Source: Lactobacillus johnsonii ATCC 33200 (GTDB taxonomy: Bacteria > Bacillota > Bacilli > Lactobacillales > Lactobacillaceae). From it: DNA of 64,000 nucleotides. This document shows positions 1 through 8,442 of the stretch, in pieces. Positions within the stretch are counted from its first letter, which is position 1; every line of letters begins with the position of its first letter. Position numbers and translations under genes: made by a program. Below the pieces are notes generated by a model, which made no database searches, was not told where the DNA came from, and saw only the letters and a list, made by a program, of their open reading frames with translations. Where the stretch lies: positions 394,358 to 458,357 of the forward strand of contig NZ_GG670121.1 of NCBI RefSeq assembly GCF_000159355.1, given 5' to 3'.

Positions 1-1182
1 GGCTCTTAAGCTTGTTAATGGGGTCCTAAGTTCATGTGAAACGTTAGACACAAATTGCTGTTGTTCCCGTTCATTTTTTTGCTGTTGCGTAATATCATGC
101 AAAACACAAACTAGACCTGAAACAAAGCCAGTTACACGCTGAATTAAAGAAAAGTTAGCATGTAAAATCATTTCATCTCTTGTATTGTCATTTACCCGCA
201 CAACTAATTCTTGTTGCGTACTTAAAAGATCTTGAATTGTAACATCTTTTAAGCCAAGCAAATTAGTAATCGGTTTTCCAATAACATCTTTTTCAGTTTT
301 GCCTAAAAAGTCTAAGGCAGTTTCATTAATGATAGTAATATTTCCGTGACGATCAGTCGCAATAACCCCATCTGTCATATGGGTCAAAACATTATCTAAC
401 CGTCTTCGCTCACTATCAGAAATCTCTTGAGTTCTCTCAATTCGTACCGACAAAGTGTTAAATGCTTCAGCTAATTGCCCTAACTCATCTTGCGCATAAA
501 CCCGGACGTGTCCCGAATAATCTCCATTTGCGACCCGTAAAGCTTGCTTACGCATTTCTTCAATCGGCCGAGTTATGGCCCGGGAAATTACCAAGGCAAC
601 TACCGCACCTAAGACAGCCGCAATTAACGAGGCAATCAAGAAGTAAAGAGAAACTTGCCGTAAGTTATTGAATACACCCTGTAAACTTGCTCTTACATAA
701 ATAGCTCCCACAGGCGTATTAGTTCCATTAGCAGATGTTAATGGCGAGATTTGTACCATATAGTTTCCATTATCATTAATTACTTTAGAAACTTGTTTTC
801 CATTTGAAAGCACGCTTTTTATATCTGCATTACTGGTTCGTTGTCCAATTCGATTCTGATCATTAACATTTGAAACAGCTCGGATCACGCCTTTATTATC
901 TACTACCATTAATTGACTAATATCGCCAAGATTATAATTTGAAATAATCTGGCTTAGTTGTTGATTTGCACTCTTATTATTTGCCCTACTCAATTGACTA
1001 GCAATTTGGTTAGTAATAATGTTTGGTACTTGAATTGAAGACTCAAAATTCTGAATTGAGTTTTGTTCAAGCTGTCTAGTAAAAGATGCCCCAACTACTT
1101 CAATCGTTGCTAGTAGTAGCAACATAAAAATTATTGCGATTTTAAAATTAATAGAATTAAATACACTTTTTATTTTCTTCAT
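1..1182 (-). CDS. walK: WalK (VicK/YycG) sensor histidine kinase, 3' end cut by window edge
   Basis: This is the membrane sensor kinase of the essential WalRK system, which controls cell-wall metabolism. The visible 394 codons read: a short cytoplasmic N-terminus, a membrane segment at about residues 12-33, an extracellular sensor domain of about 150 residues, a second membrane segment near residues 180-205, a HAMP segment (DELGQLAEAFN), a PAS domain, and the start of the HisKA domain with the phospho-acceptor H-box SHELRTPLTSL. The ATP-binding half lies outside the window. The ATG at 1182 has an AGGA element about 5 bases upstream. walR lies just upstream in the same orientation, separated by a terminator-like hairpin. 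Identity is firm from the domain order, the H-box and the pairing with walR. Confidence 0.95.
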   Translation of the reverse strand, partial: MKKIKSVFNSINFKIAIIFMLLLLATIEVVGASFTRQLEQNSIQNFESSIQVPNIITNQIASQLSRANNKSANQQLSQIISNYNLGDISQLMVVDNKGVIRAVSNVNDQNRIGQRTSNADIKSVLSNGKQVSKVINDNGNYMVQISPLTSANGTNTPVGAIYVRASLQGVFNNLRQVSLYFLIASLIAAVLGAVVALVISRAITRPIEEMRKQALRVANGDYSGHVRVYAQDELGQLAEAFNTLSVRIERTQEISDSERRRLDNVLTHMTDGVIATDRHGNITIINETALDFLGKTEKDVIGKPITNLLGLKDVTIQDLLSTQQELVVRVNDNTRDEMILHANFSLIQRVTGFVSGLVCVLHDITQQQKNEREQQQFVSNVSHELRTPLTSLRA

Positions 1183-1194
1183 TGGTCCTAATTG

Positions 1195-1223
1195 CAAAAA
1201 AAGCCACTATCACTAGTGACTTT
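1195..1223 (-). terminator. Intrinsic-terminator-like hairpin between walR and walK
   Basis: On the minus strand a ten-base stem (AAAGTCACTA with TAGTGGCTTT, allowing G-U pairs) and a four-base loop are followed by seven T. It lies in the 46-base gap between walR and walK. It may reduce readthrough into walK or mark a processing site, because walR and walK are normally co-transcribed. Confidence 0.6.
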
Positions 1224-1228
1224 GATCC

Positions 1229-1936
1229 TTATTCATCTGATGGGTTTTTAACGTAATATCCTACTCCACGTCTGGTAACTAAAATTGTTGGTGAACTTGG
1301 ATTGTCTTCGATCTTTTCCCGCAAGCGTCGAACAGTTACATCCACAGTTCTAACATCTCCAAAATAGTCATAGCCCCAAACGGTTTGCAGTAAATGTTCT
1401 CTAGTCATTACTTGTCCCATATGCTGTGCTAAATAATGAAGTAATTCAAATTCACGATGCGTTAATTCAATTTTTTCACCATTTTTTTCAACCATATAAG
1501 CTTCAGGCATAATCACAAGATTGCCAATGGTAATATTTTTGTCTTCATCATCTTCAGTAGCTTTTTGAGTCAAGTCACGTCTACGCAAGTTTGCCTTTAC
1601 TCTAGCAACTAATTCTCGGTTAGAAAAAGGCTTAGTAACATAATCATCTGCTCCCATTTCAAGACCTAACACCTTATCAATCTCAGTGTCTTTAGCCGTT
1701 ACCATAATAATTGGCATATCATGAGTTTGGCGCACTTCACGTGCAACCTCTAAGCCGTCTTTTTTTGGTAACATCAAGTCAAGAATCATTAAATCGGGAT
1801 CATACTCCTCAACTTTTTTAACAGCTTCTTCGCCGTCGTATGCAGTGTCGACATCAAAGCCTTCCTTAGTCAGATTAAATTTAATAATGTCAGAAATTGG
1901 TTTTTCATCGTCAACGACTAAAATCTTCTTTGGCAT
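1229..1936 (-). CDS. walR: WalR (VicR/YycF) OmpR-family response regulator
   Basis: This is the DNA-binding response regulator of the WalRK two-component system. The 235 residues comprise an N-terminal receiver domain (about 1-120; acidic pocket DDE near residue 9, phosphorylation Asp in [12 protein letters not shown] near residue 53, conserved Lys in YVTKPF) and a C-terminal OmpR/PhoB winged helix (about 135-230; [34 protein letters not shown]). Length is normal for the family. A GAGGAGG ribosome binding site precedes the ATG, and a TATAAT box lies on the minus strand at 1966-1971. It is the first gene of an operon that continues into walK and beyond the left edge. Confidence 0.97.
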   Translation of the reverse strand: MPKKILVVDDEKPISDIIKFNLTKEGFDVDTAYDGEEAVKKVEEYDPDLMILDLMLPKKDGLEVAREVRQTHDMPIIMVTAKDTEIDKVLGLEMGADDYVTKPFSNRELVARVKANLRRRDLTQKATEDDEDKNITIGNLVIMPEAYMVEKNGEKIELTHREFELLHYLAQHMGQVMTREHLLQTVWGYDYFGDVRTVDVTVRRLREKIEDNPSSPTILVTRRGVGYYVKNPSDE

Positions 1937-2011
1937 ACTGATGCCTCCTCAATATTAATAACTCTATTATACTGTTTTCCCCACTTTTTTTAAACTTATG
2001 CAAAAAAAAGC

Positions 2012-2040
2012 TTGCACTTTCTTTACTTTACTGGCATAAT
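2012..2040 (+). promoter_or_regulatory. Promoter of first tRNA-Lys
   Basis: TTGCAC at 2012-2017 and CATAAT at 2035-2040 are separated by 17 bases, about 20 bases upstream of the tRNA. A very similar element (TTGCAT at 2223, CATAAT at 2245, 16-base spacer) precedes the second copy, so both tRNAs have their own promoter. Confidence 0.75.
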
Positions 2041-2061
2041 ACTATTTGTTGGTTATCCAAT

Positions 2062-2134
2062 GGGTGGTTAGCTCAGCTGGCAGAGCAACGGACTCTTAAT
2101 CCGTGGGTCCAGGGTTCGATCCCCTGACCACCCA
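2062..2134 (+). tRNA. tRNA-Lys (anticodon CTT), copy 1
   Basis: The 73-base cloverleaf has acceptor arms GGGTGGT/ACCACCC, D arm GCTC/GAGC, anticodon stem ACGGA/TCCGT with loop CTCTTAA, and T arm CAGGG TTCGATC CCCTG. The anticodon is CTT, reading AAG lysine codons. The CCA end is not encoded after the discriminator A. Confidence 0.97.
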
Positions 2135-2141
2135 TATTTTT

Positions 2142-2172
2142 AAAAGACATCGCATCTACGGTGTCTTTTTTG
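2142..2172 (+). terminator. Terminator of first tRNA-Lys
   Basis: AAAGACATCG pairs with CGGTGTCTTT around a short loop and is followed by a T run. Together with the promoter it makes the first tRNA-Lys a complete single-gene unit. Confidence 0.8.
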
Positions 2173-2222
2173 TTTCTAATTTTCTTCAATTTAATTTATA
2201 TCAATTTTCTCAAAAAAAGTTC

Positions 2223-2250
2223 TTGCATTTTTATTTTTTTTTGGCATAAT
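2223..2250 (+). promoter_or_regulatory. Promoter of second tRNA-Lys
   Basis: TTGCAT at 2223-2228 and CATAAT at 2245-2250 have a 16-base spacer. The flank from the -10 box into the tRNA is nearly identical to the copy 210 bases upstream. Confidence 0.75.
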
Positions 2251-2271
2251 AGTATCTGTTGGTTATCCAAT

Positions 2272-2344
2272 GGGTGGTTAGCTCAGCTGGCAGAGCAACG
2301 GACTCTTAATCCGTGGGTCCAGGGTTCGATCCCCTGACCACCCA
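2272..2344 (+). tRNA. tRNA-Lys (anticodon CTT), copy 2
   Basis: This 73-base sequence is identical to the copy at 2062-2134, including the CTCTTAA anticodon loop. Upstream and downstream flanks are also alike, so the whole promoter-tRNA-terminator unit of about 210 bases has been tandemly duplicated. Confidence 0.97.
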
Positions 2345-2351
2345 TATTTTT

Positions 2352-2382
2352 AAAAGACATCGCAATTGCGATGTCTTTTTTT
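2352..2382 (+). terminator. Terminator of second tRNA-Lys
   Basis: This is a perfect palindrome, AAAAGACATCGC against GCGATGTCTTTT, followed by a run of T. Confidence 0.85.
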
Positions 2383-2398
2383 GTTTCTAAATTTTTTC

Positions 2399-2404
2399 TA
2401 TAAT
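2399..2404 (+). promoter_or_regulatory. TATAAT -10 box directly before the acyltransferase/GT8 operon
   Basis: A perfect TATAAT ends only seven bases before the ATG at 2412. Transcription would begin at or next to the start codon, and no ribosome binding site lies between. A -35 box is not obvious because the upstream DNA is the tRNA-Lys terminator. Confidence 0.45.
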
Positions 2405-2411
2405 TAATATC

Positions 2412-3188
2412 ATGAATACTAAACCATCTAAACATCATACTATCTACTACAATTCCACAACCGATGACGTTGTTGAAAGTAAAAGACAAGACTTTACCTT
2501 GCCAGACAATTACCAAATCATTAAACACACTCCACTTAATTATCTGATGCGTTTTTTAGCTGCTGGTTTTGCTTATCTTTTTACTTATGGCATAATGCAT
2601 GTCAAAGTAATAGGTAAGGATAAGTTATCTAAATATAAAAATGAAGGATATTTTATTTACGGAAATCATACCCAAATGGTTAATGACGTCTTCATGCCCC
2701 TAACCTTATTTGGCTGGAAAAATTACTATGCCATTGCTAATCAAGCAAATTGGGGAATTCCAGTTATTGGGAAAACGCTCCTGCCCTATGGAGGTCTACC
2801 AGTCGGCAAAAATATTAAACAAGCTATTAAATTACTTAAAGCTGTTAAAACCTTAACTAAAGAAAATGCTCATATTGTAATCTATCCAGAAGCTCATGTC
2901 TGGCCTTACTATACCAGCATTCGGTCCTTTCCAGAAACTAGCTTTAATTTTCCAGTTCAGGCAAATAAGGCAAGTTTTGTAATGACGACAACTTATCAAA
3001 AACGCAAATTTGGCAAGCATCCCAAAATTACTGTTTATATTGATGGTCCCTTCTTCCCGGACTCTACCTTGACCAAAAAAGAGCAACAAAAAAAACTCCA
3101 TGATCAAGTATTCGAGCAATTAAAAAAGCGATCTAAGAATAGCGACTATCAATATTATCACTATCAAAAACGAGAAATTGGAGACTAA
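2412..3188 (+). CDS. PlsC-like lysophospholipid acyltransferase family protein
   Basis: This is probably a membrane-associated acyltransferase of the LPLAT/PlsC superfamily, which moves an acyl chain from acyl-ACP or acyl-CoA to a lipid or sugar-lipid acceptor. The 258 residues contain a hydrophobic stretch at about 47-65, the acceptor-site motif YGNHTQMVND (an H-x5-D spacing rather than the usual H-x4-D), and the downstream block IVIYPEAHVW in place of the canonical EGTRS. The N-terminal YY..DDVVES segment resembles other lactobacillar members, which supports this start despite the missing ribosome binding site. It is the first of five plus-strand genes and slightly overlaps the ribosome binding site of the next. 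The exact substrate cannot be read from the sequence. Confidence 0.75.
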   Translation: MNTKPSKHHTIYYNSTTDDVVESKRQDFTLPDNYQIIKHTPLNYLMRFLAAGFAYLFTYGIMHVKVIGKDKLSKYKNEGYFIYGNHTQMVNDVFMPLTLFGWKNYYAIANQANWGIPVIGKTLLPYGGLPVGKNIKQAIKLLKAVKTLTKENAHIVIYPEAHVWPYYTSIRSFPETSFNFPVQANKASFVMTTTYQKRKFGKHPKITVYIDGPFFPDSTLTKKEQQKKLHDQVFEQLKKRSKNSDYQYYHYQKREIGD

Positions 3189-3189
3189 A

Positions 3190-4014
3190 ATGAATATTAT
3201 GTTTTGCGGCGACTCTCACGCCGAAGATGGTATTTTAATTGCAACTCTATCTTTATTAAAAAATACCTCCGCTCCCCTGCACCTCTATATCTTAACTATG
3301 CAGGCAGAAGGATATGAAGCTTTTGATGAGCAAGCTTTTAACTTAATCAAAAAAATCATTAAAGAAAAAGATCCAAACAACACTGCTGAATTAATTGACT
3401 GTACTGAGTTGTTCAAAAAAGAACCTCCTCGCGCTAACATGGAAACTCGCTTCACACCTTATGCCATGCTCAGATTATTTGCGGACCAAATTCCACAAAT
3501 CCCTGATCGCATCTTGTACTTAGATGACGATATTATTGTACGTAAGGATATTAGTGATTTTTATAACCAAGACTTAACTAATGTGGAATTAGTTGGTGTT
3601 TTAGATTTCTGGGGTCGCTTTTTCTTCCATAATCTTCACAGCCACAAAACTTTTGACTACCTTAACTCCGGAGTTTTGCTTTTAAATATGAATGAAATTA
3701 AAAAGACAAGATTATTTGCAAAAGTTCGAGAAAAAATGAGCGATAAAAAAATGCTCCTTCCCGACCAATCTGCCTTAAATAAACTTGCGACCGAAAAAAG
3801 AATTGCTCCTCGCTGCTACAACGAACAGTACCGGCTCCATTCTGATACAAAAATCCAACATTTTACTACTAGCTTTCGCTTTAAACCCTACTTCCACACT
3901 TTAACAGTTAAACCTTGGGATGTAGAACGTGTTCATAGCGTCTTGAAATTACATGAATATGATGATTTACTTAAGCAGTACACAGAACTTAAGCCGCTTT
4001 TAAAGCAGCGCTAA
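3190..4014 (+). CDS. GT8 family glycosyltransferase (first of three)
   Basis: This is predicted to be a retaining glycosyltransferase of family GT8, transferring a hexose from a nucleotide sugar. The 274 residues start with the N-terminal beta strand NIMFCGD. The metal-binding aspartate cluster is YLDDDIIV, followed by the family block YLNSGVLLLNM and the acidic PDQSALN motif. The C-terminal KPW remnant reads TVKPW. I chose the ATG at 3190, with GGAG seven bases upstream, over a TTG at 3178 that lies in the preceding gene. It is shorter and more divergent than the next two GT8 genes. Transcription is probably coupled with the flanking acyltransferase genes; the acceptor is unknown. Confidence 0.85.
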   Translation: MNIMFCGDSHAEDGILIATLSLLKNTSAPLHLYILTMQAEGYEAFDEQAFNLIKKIIKEKDPNNTAELIDCTELFKKEPPRANMETRFTPYAMLRLFADQIPQIPDRILYLDDDIIVRKDISDFYNQDLTNVELVGVLDFWGRFFFHNLHSHKTFDYLNSGVLLLNMNEIKKTRLFAKVREKMSDKKMLLPDQSALNKLATEKRIAPRCYNEQYRLHSDTKIQHFTTSFRFKPYFHTLTVKPWDVERVHSVLKLHEYDDLLKQYTELKPLLKQR

Positions 4015-4039
4015 ATTATTATATAGATGGAGTTTGAGA

Positions 4040-4990
4040 ATGACTATTCCAGTTTTTTACACAATTAGTGATAATTACACACCTTACGCAGCTGTTTCGA
4101 TTCAGTCTTTAATTGATCATGTTGATCCAAAGAAGGACTATACAATCACTCTTTTAGTCCAAAGTATTAGTGATGAACATAAAAAGAGTCTCGAAGATCT
4201 TTCAACTGAAAATGTTCATGTTAATATTTTCCATATCGATGATGAAATGGTAGCTCCAATTCACAATAGTGAAGAAAATTATTTACGAGCACAATTCTTT
4301 ACCATGTCTATTTTCTACCGTCTCTTTATCCCTAATCTTTTCCCGCAATATGATAAGGCCGTTTACTTAGATGCCGACACAATTATCTGCACTGATATTG
4401 CTGAACTCTACAATACTGAAATTGGCGATAACATGTTTGCGAGTGTCCCTGATATGTCAATTAGATTTATTAAACCGCTACAAGTTTATATTAAGGAATG
4501 CCAAGGCATCTTCCCACCAGAAAAATACATCAATAATGGTGTGATTTTATTCAATATGAAAGAATTTAGAGATAAAAAATTCGTTGATAAATTCTATTCA
4601 TTAATTGAAAAATATCATTTTGACAATATTGATCCTGACCAAGCTTATATGAATGAAATTTGTGAAGATAAGATCTATCACTTACCGCTTGAGTGGGATG
4701 CAATGCCTAATGAACATATGGATGAAATCAAAGATCCAAAAATCGTTCACTACAACCTTTTCTTTAAGCCATGGCACTTTGCAGATGTTCAATATGGTCA
4801 ATATTTCTGGGATGTTGCTAAAAAATCCCCATACTATGATGAGCTAAAAGAACAATTGGACAGCTTTACTGATGAAGATCGTAAAAAAGCCCGCGCTGAT
4901 CTTGATTGGATGATTAAAAAAGTCGATGAAATTAAAAATGAAGATGTAACTTGGGCAAAAGTTAAAAAGACTACGTCCGTAAAAATATAA
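4040..4990 (+). CDS. GT8 family glycosyltransferase (second of three)
   Basis: This GT8 glycosyltransferase of 316 residues begins MTIPVFYTISDNYTPYAAVS. It carries the DxD metal motif in YLDADTIIC, the INNGVILFNM block, the DPDQAYMNE motif and the C-terminal HYNLFFKPWHF segment, equivalent to the HxxGxxKPW motif of GT8. The ATG at 4040 is preceded by GATGGAG at good spacing; a TTG six bases upstream is a less likely start. It is an obvious tandem paralogue of the next gene: same length, same N-terminal motif, and the near-identical segment ENYLRA.FFTMSIFYRLFIP. It is probably a cytoplasmic, membrane-peripheral enzyme acting on a glycolipid or glycoprotein. Confidence 0.88.
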   Translation: MTIPVFYTISDNYTPYAAVSIQSLIDHVDPKKDYTITLLVQSISDEHKKSLEDLSTENVHVNIFHIDDEMVAPIHNSEENYLRAQFFTMSIFYRLFIPNLFPQYDKAVYLDADTIICTDIAELYNTEIGDNMFASVPDMSIRFIKPLQVYIKECQGIFPPEKYINNGVILFNMKEFRDKKFVDKFYSLIEKYHFDNIDPDQAYMNEICEDKIYHLPLEWDAMPNEHMDEIKDPKIVHYNLFFKPWHFADVQYGQYFWDVAKKSPYYDELKEQLDSFTDEDRKKARADLDWMIKKVDEIKNEDVTWAKVKKTTSVKI

Positions 4991-5002
4991 AGAGGCACTA
5001 AA

Positions 5003-5953
5003 ATGACTATTCCAGTTTTTTATAGTATTAGCGATGACTTTACTAAATACGCTGCAGTATCTTTAAATTCATTAGTTAAGAATTCTAATCCAGAAAATGA
5101 CTACACAGTTATCTTTCTAAACCAAGATCTATCTAAAGAACACCAAGATCAATTGGCAGCTTTGGGTAATGACCATGTACACGTTGAATTCTTCCACATT
5201 GATGAGAAATTAGTAAAGCCGATCCAAGATAGAAAAGAAAATTATCTTCGAGCTGACTTTTTCACCATGTCTATCTTTTACCGCCTCTTCATTCCTGATC
5301 TTTTCCCGCAATACGATAAGGCAATCTACATCGACAGCGATACAGTAGTCACTGATGACATTGCTAAGCTATACAATACAGAATTAGGCAATAATTTATT
5401 TGGCGCATGTACTGATTCTTCTATTCAATATGTAGATAAAATGGTGAAATATATCAAAGATGTCCTAGACCTTGATCCTAAAAAGTATATTAACTCTGGA
5501 ATGCTCGTCTTAAATTCTAAGGCCTTTAGAGATGAAGGCTTTATTCCTCATTTTATGGACTTGCTTGAGAAGTATCATTTTGACTGTATTGCTCCAGATC
5601 AAGACTATTTGAATGAAATTGGCGATGGCCGAATCTTGCATCTTGATCCTCGCTGGGATGCAATGCCTAATGAAAATACAGAACCCCTTCCTAATCCAGG
5701 TTTAATTCACTATAACTTATTCTTTAAGCCATGGCACTTTGATAATGTTCAATATCAAGATTACTTCTGGAAGTACGCTAAAGAAACACCCTTCTATGAA
5801 GAATTACATGCTGAATTAGATAATTATACTGATGAGGAACGTACCGAAGATCGAGCTAAGTTAGATCATATGCTTGAAAAAGAAGATAGCACCGTCGTTG
5901 ATCCCAATAATTGGGCTCACGTAAAAGCGAAAGGCGAAAGGATTAAACTATGA
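5003..5953 (+). CDS. GT8 family glycosyltransferase (third of three)
   Basis: This 316-residue tandem paralogue of the preceding gene lies 12 bases downstream. It has a DSD metal motif in YIDSDTVV, the block YINSGMLVLNS, the APDQDYLNE motif and the C-terminal HYNLFFKPWHF. The last bases overlap the start of the following acyltransferase in an ATGA arrangement, which implies translational coupling. The duplication with changed DxD residues (DAD against DSD) suggests related but distinct donor or acceptor specificity. Confidence 0.88.
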   Translation: MTIPVFYSISDDFTKYAAVSLNSLVKNSNPENDYTVIFLNQDLSKEHQDQLAALGNDHVHVEFFHIDEKLVKPIQDRKENYLRADFFTMSIFYRLFIPDLFPQYDKAIYIDSDTVVTDDIAKLYNTELGNNLFGACTDSSIQYVDKMVKYIKDVLDLDPKKYINSGMLVLNSKAFRDEGFIPHFMDLLEKYHFDCIAPDQDYLNEIGDGRILHLDPRWDAMPNENTEPLPNPGLIHYNLFFKPWHFDNVQYQDYFWKYAKETPFYEELHAELDNYTDEERTEDRAKLDHMLEKEDSTVVDPNNWAHVKAKGERIKL

Positions 5954-6810
5954 TTATCGGCGAAAATCGTGCACAAGTTATCGAAAATATCAAAGCAGCC
6001 GTTAAAAAAGGTAAAATGCACGCTAAAGTTGAATTGGGCGATCCGATTCTTACTAAAGATGAAAGAATCAAACTAGTTAACGATTATTGGAAACAACAAA
6101 AAAAGCTGAGCCATAAATTTAAAAATATTATCGCCCAAACTATTATCAATCTTGATACTTTAGTCTTAATGGCTCATACCCAAATCAAAGACAAACAAAG
6201 AGCTAAAGGACCGCAACATGGTGCAATTGTAACGACTAATCACTTTAAGCAAACTGATAGCCTGCCAATTAAAAAATTAGCTAATCGCTGCCATAAAAAG
6301 CTCTATGTTGTAATTGAAGACTCCAACCTAAAATTGCCAGGTTTCTTCGGCTTTTTAATGAATAACATTAATGCTATTCCAATTGTTCAAAGCTACCAAT
6401 ACTTGGGGCGAGAATTTCCAAAGCACTTGCAGAAAGTCTTTGATAAAAAGGGATGGGTCTTAATCTACCCTGAACAAGAAATGTGGTATGACTACCGTAA
6501 ACCTCGCCCCCTTCAAAAAGGTGCTTATTACTACGCAGCTAAGGCTAAGGTACCGATTATCTCCTGCTTTGTAGAAATTCAAGATCTTCCAGAAATGGAA
6601 AAAAATAGTAGAGAATTCCACAAGACACGCTATATTCTTCACGTCTTACCGACAATCTACCCAGTTGATCGCCTGACAGTTGATCAAAACGCTAAAAGAA
6701 TGCGGGACATTGATTATATGCAAAAGAAAAAGGCTTATGAAAAAGCCTATGGTAAGAAATTAACCTATGATTTCGACTACGATGATATTGCGGGTTATGT
6801 AAAAGAATAA
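5950..6810 (+). CDS. PlsC-like acyltransferase, last gene of GT8 cluster
   Basis: This is an LPLAT-superfamily acyltransferase of 286 residues. It has a canonical H-x4-D motif (TTNHFKQTD near residue 95), a substrate-binding block YPEQEMWYDYRKPRPLQKG (about 174-192) and VPIISCFVEI. The start overlaps the previous stop by four bases. It differs from the first gene of the cluster but has an equally long close paralogue at 45181-46041, which is interrupted by a stop codon. Flanking three GT8 genes with two acyltransferases suggests synthesis of an acylated glycolipid or glycopolymer; this is inference from context only. Confidence 0.78.
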   Translation: MIIGENRAQVIENIKAAVKKGKMHAKVELGDPILTKDERIKLVNDYWKQQKKLSHKFKNIIAQTIINLDTLVLMAHTQIKDKQRAKGPQHGAIVTTNHFKQTDSLPIKKLANRCHKKLYVVIEDSNLKLPGFFGFLMNNINAIPIVQSYQYLGREFPKHLQKVFDKKGWVLIYPEQEMWYDYRKPRPLQKGAYYYAAKAKVPIISCFVEIQDLPEMEKNSREFHKTRYILHVLPTIYPVDRLTVDQNAKRMRDIDYMQKKKAYEKAYGKKLTYDFDYDDIAGYVKE

Positions 6811-6821
6811 ATATTTAAACA

Positions 6822-6871
6822 AAAGATTGATGTACGAATGCTATACAAAGCTAAGAACATCAATCTTTTTT
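6822..6871 (+). terminator. Terminator of the acyltransferase/GT8 operon
   Basis: AAAGATTGATGT (6822-6833) pairs with ACATCAATCTTT (6857 onward) across a loop of about 23 bases and is followed by T residues. Confidence 0.8.
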
Positions 6872-6944
6872 AATGTTTTTATTACAATCACTTTCCTAAG
6901 TATTGTATTACATTAATTAAATAACATAATAAGTCGTTATTTTT

Positions 6945-6973
6945 TTGATTTATTCAATTAAGTAGACTACAAT
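6945..6973 (+). promoter_or_regulatory. Promoter of the bile (cbsT1-cbsT2-bsh) operon
   Basis: TTGATT at 6945-6950 and TACAAT at 6968-6973 are spaced by exactly 17 bases. They lie about 85 bases upstream of the first start codon, leaving a long leader with no clear hairpin. Confidence 0.6.
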
Positions 6974-7059
6974 ATGACTGGCTATAGTCAAAACTCACTT
7001 GTTTAATAATATTTAAGTTATAAAGTTAATAGTATTTTATCAGAAAGAAGAGAGATACG

Positions 7060-8419
7060 ATGTCAAACGATCTATCAAGTGATAGGCACAAGGTGGTCAG
7101 TAAAGGCTACAAATACTTTATGGTGTTTCTCTGTATGTTAACTCAAGCAATTCCTTACGGAATTGCTCAATTAATTCAACCTTTATTTGTTCACCCTCTG
7201 GTTAATACTTTTCACTTTACATTAGCTTCTTATACCTTAATTTTTACTTTTGGGGCTGTCGTAGGATCTCTAGTTTCACCAATGGTTGGTAAAGCTTTGC
7301 AAAAAGTTAATTTTAAAACTTTGTATTTGATTGGTATTTGCCTTTCAGCCGGAGCATATGTAATTTTTGGAATTAGTACGAAGCTACCTGGTTTCTATTT
7401 AGCCGGAATTATTTGTATGGTTGGTTCAACCTTTTATTCTGGTCAAGGTGTCCCTTGGATTATCAATCACTGGTTTCCATTCAAGGGCCGCGGGGTTGCC
7501 CTTGGATTAGCCTTTTGCGGGGGATCCATTGGGGATATTTTCTTATAACCTATTACCCAGGCAATTTTGAAGCACTTTATGACTGGTAATACCAAGACTG
7601 GTCATTTAACTTCCATGGCTCCATTCTTCATTTTTGCCGTTGCTCTTTTAGTTGTTGGTCTAATAATTTCCGCTTTTATTAGAGTACCAAAGAAAGATGA
7701 AGACGTAGCTTCTGCCGAAGAAATTAAAAAGAATCGACATGAAGCTGCTCAAAAACATGCTCATGAATTTCAGGGTTGGAACGGTAAACAAGTTCTTCAC
7801 ATGAAGTGGTTCTGGATCTTTAGTATTGGATTTTTAATTATTGGCCTAGGGCTAGCTTCATTTGAATGAAGACTATGCGGCCTTTTTGGATACTAAATTA
7901 TCCTTAACAGAAGTCGGAATGATTGGTTCAGTATTCGGAATTGCTGGTATTATCGGCAATATTTCTGGCGGTTACTTATTTGATAAGTTTGGTACCGCTA
8001 AATCCATGGCTTATGCAGGAATCATGTTGATTATCGCTATTTTGATGATGATCCTAATTAGTACACATCCCTATGGAGATCGTATTAATTTATACGCTGG
8101 TATGGGCTGGGCCTTTACTAGCGGGTTATCGGTCTTTAGTTATATGTCTGGACCTGCTTTCATGGCCAAGAGTTTATTTGGTGCCAAAGCACAAGGGGTT
8201 AACTTAGGCTACATTAGTTTAGCCTATGCAATTGGTTTTGCTATTGGTGCCCCACTCTTTGGCGTTATCAAAGGTGCTACTAGCTTTACCGCTGCTTGGT
8301 GTTTTACTATCTTCTTTGTTGCAATTGGTTTTATATTATTAATTTTTGCAGCTGTTAAAATTAAACAAATTCAAAAAAATATTGTCGTGAAAAAGCCTAA
8401 TATTATTTTAGATAAGTAA
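7060..8419 (+). pseudogene. cbsT1: cbsT1-type bile-salt MFS transporter, inactivated
   Basis: This is a relic of a major-facilitator transporter of the oxalate/formate-antiporter-like group that accompanies bile salt hydrolase in L. johnsonii. It aligns end to end with the intact paralogue at 8443-9798 but carries two lesions. The first is a TAA at 7546-7548 where the paralogue has CAA (Gln). The second is one extra base near 7858-7866, where GLGLASLNEDYAAF of the paralogue becomes a frameshift after GLGLAS. Three open pieces remain (7060-7548, 7567-7869, 7862-8419). The promoter, the AAGAAGAGAG ribosome binding site and the downstream operon are intact. The two independent lesions argue against a single sequencing error. 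Suppressed or split expression cannot be excluded. Confidence 0.88.
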
Positions 8420-8442
8420 TTAGTTAGAAAGAAGGTAATTAC

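Noticed and set aside
33-48. parS-like GTTCATGTGAAACG.
   Set aside because: It encodes the invariant H-box of WalK and has about five mismatches to the consensus.
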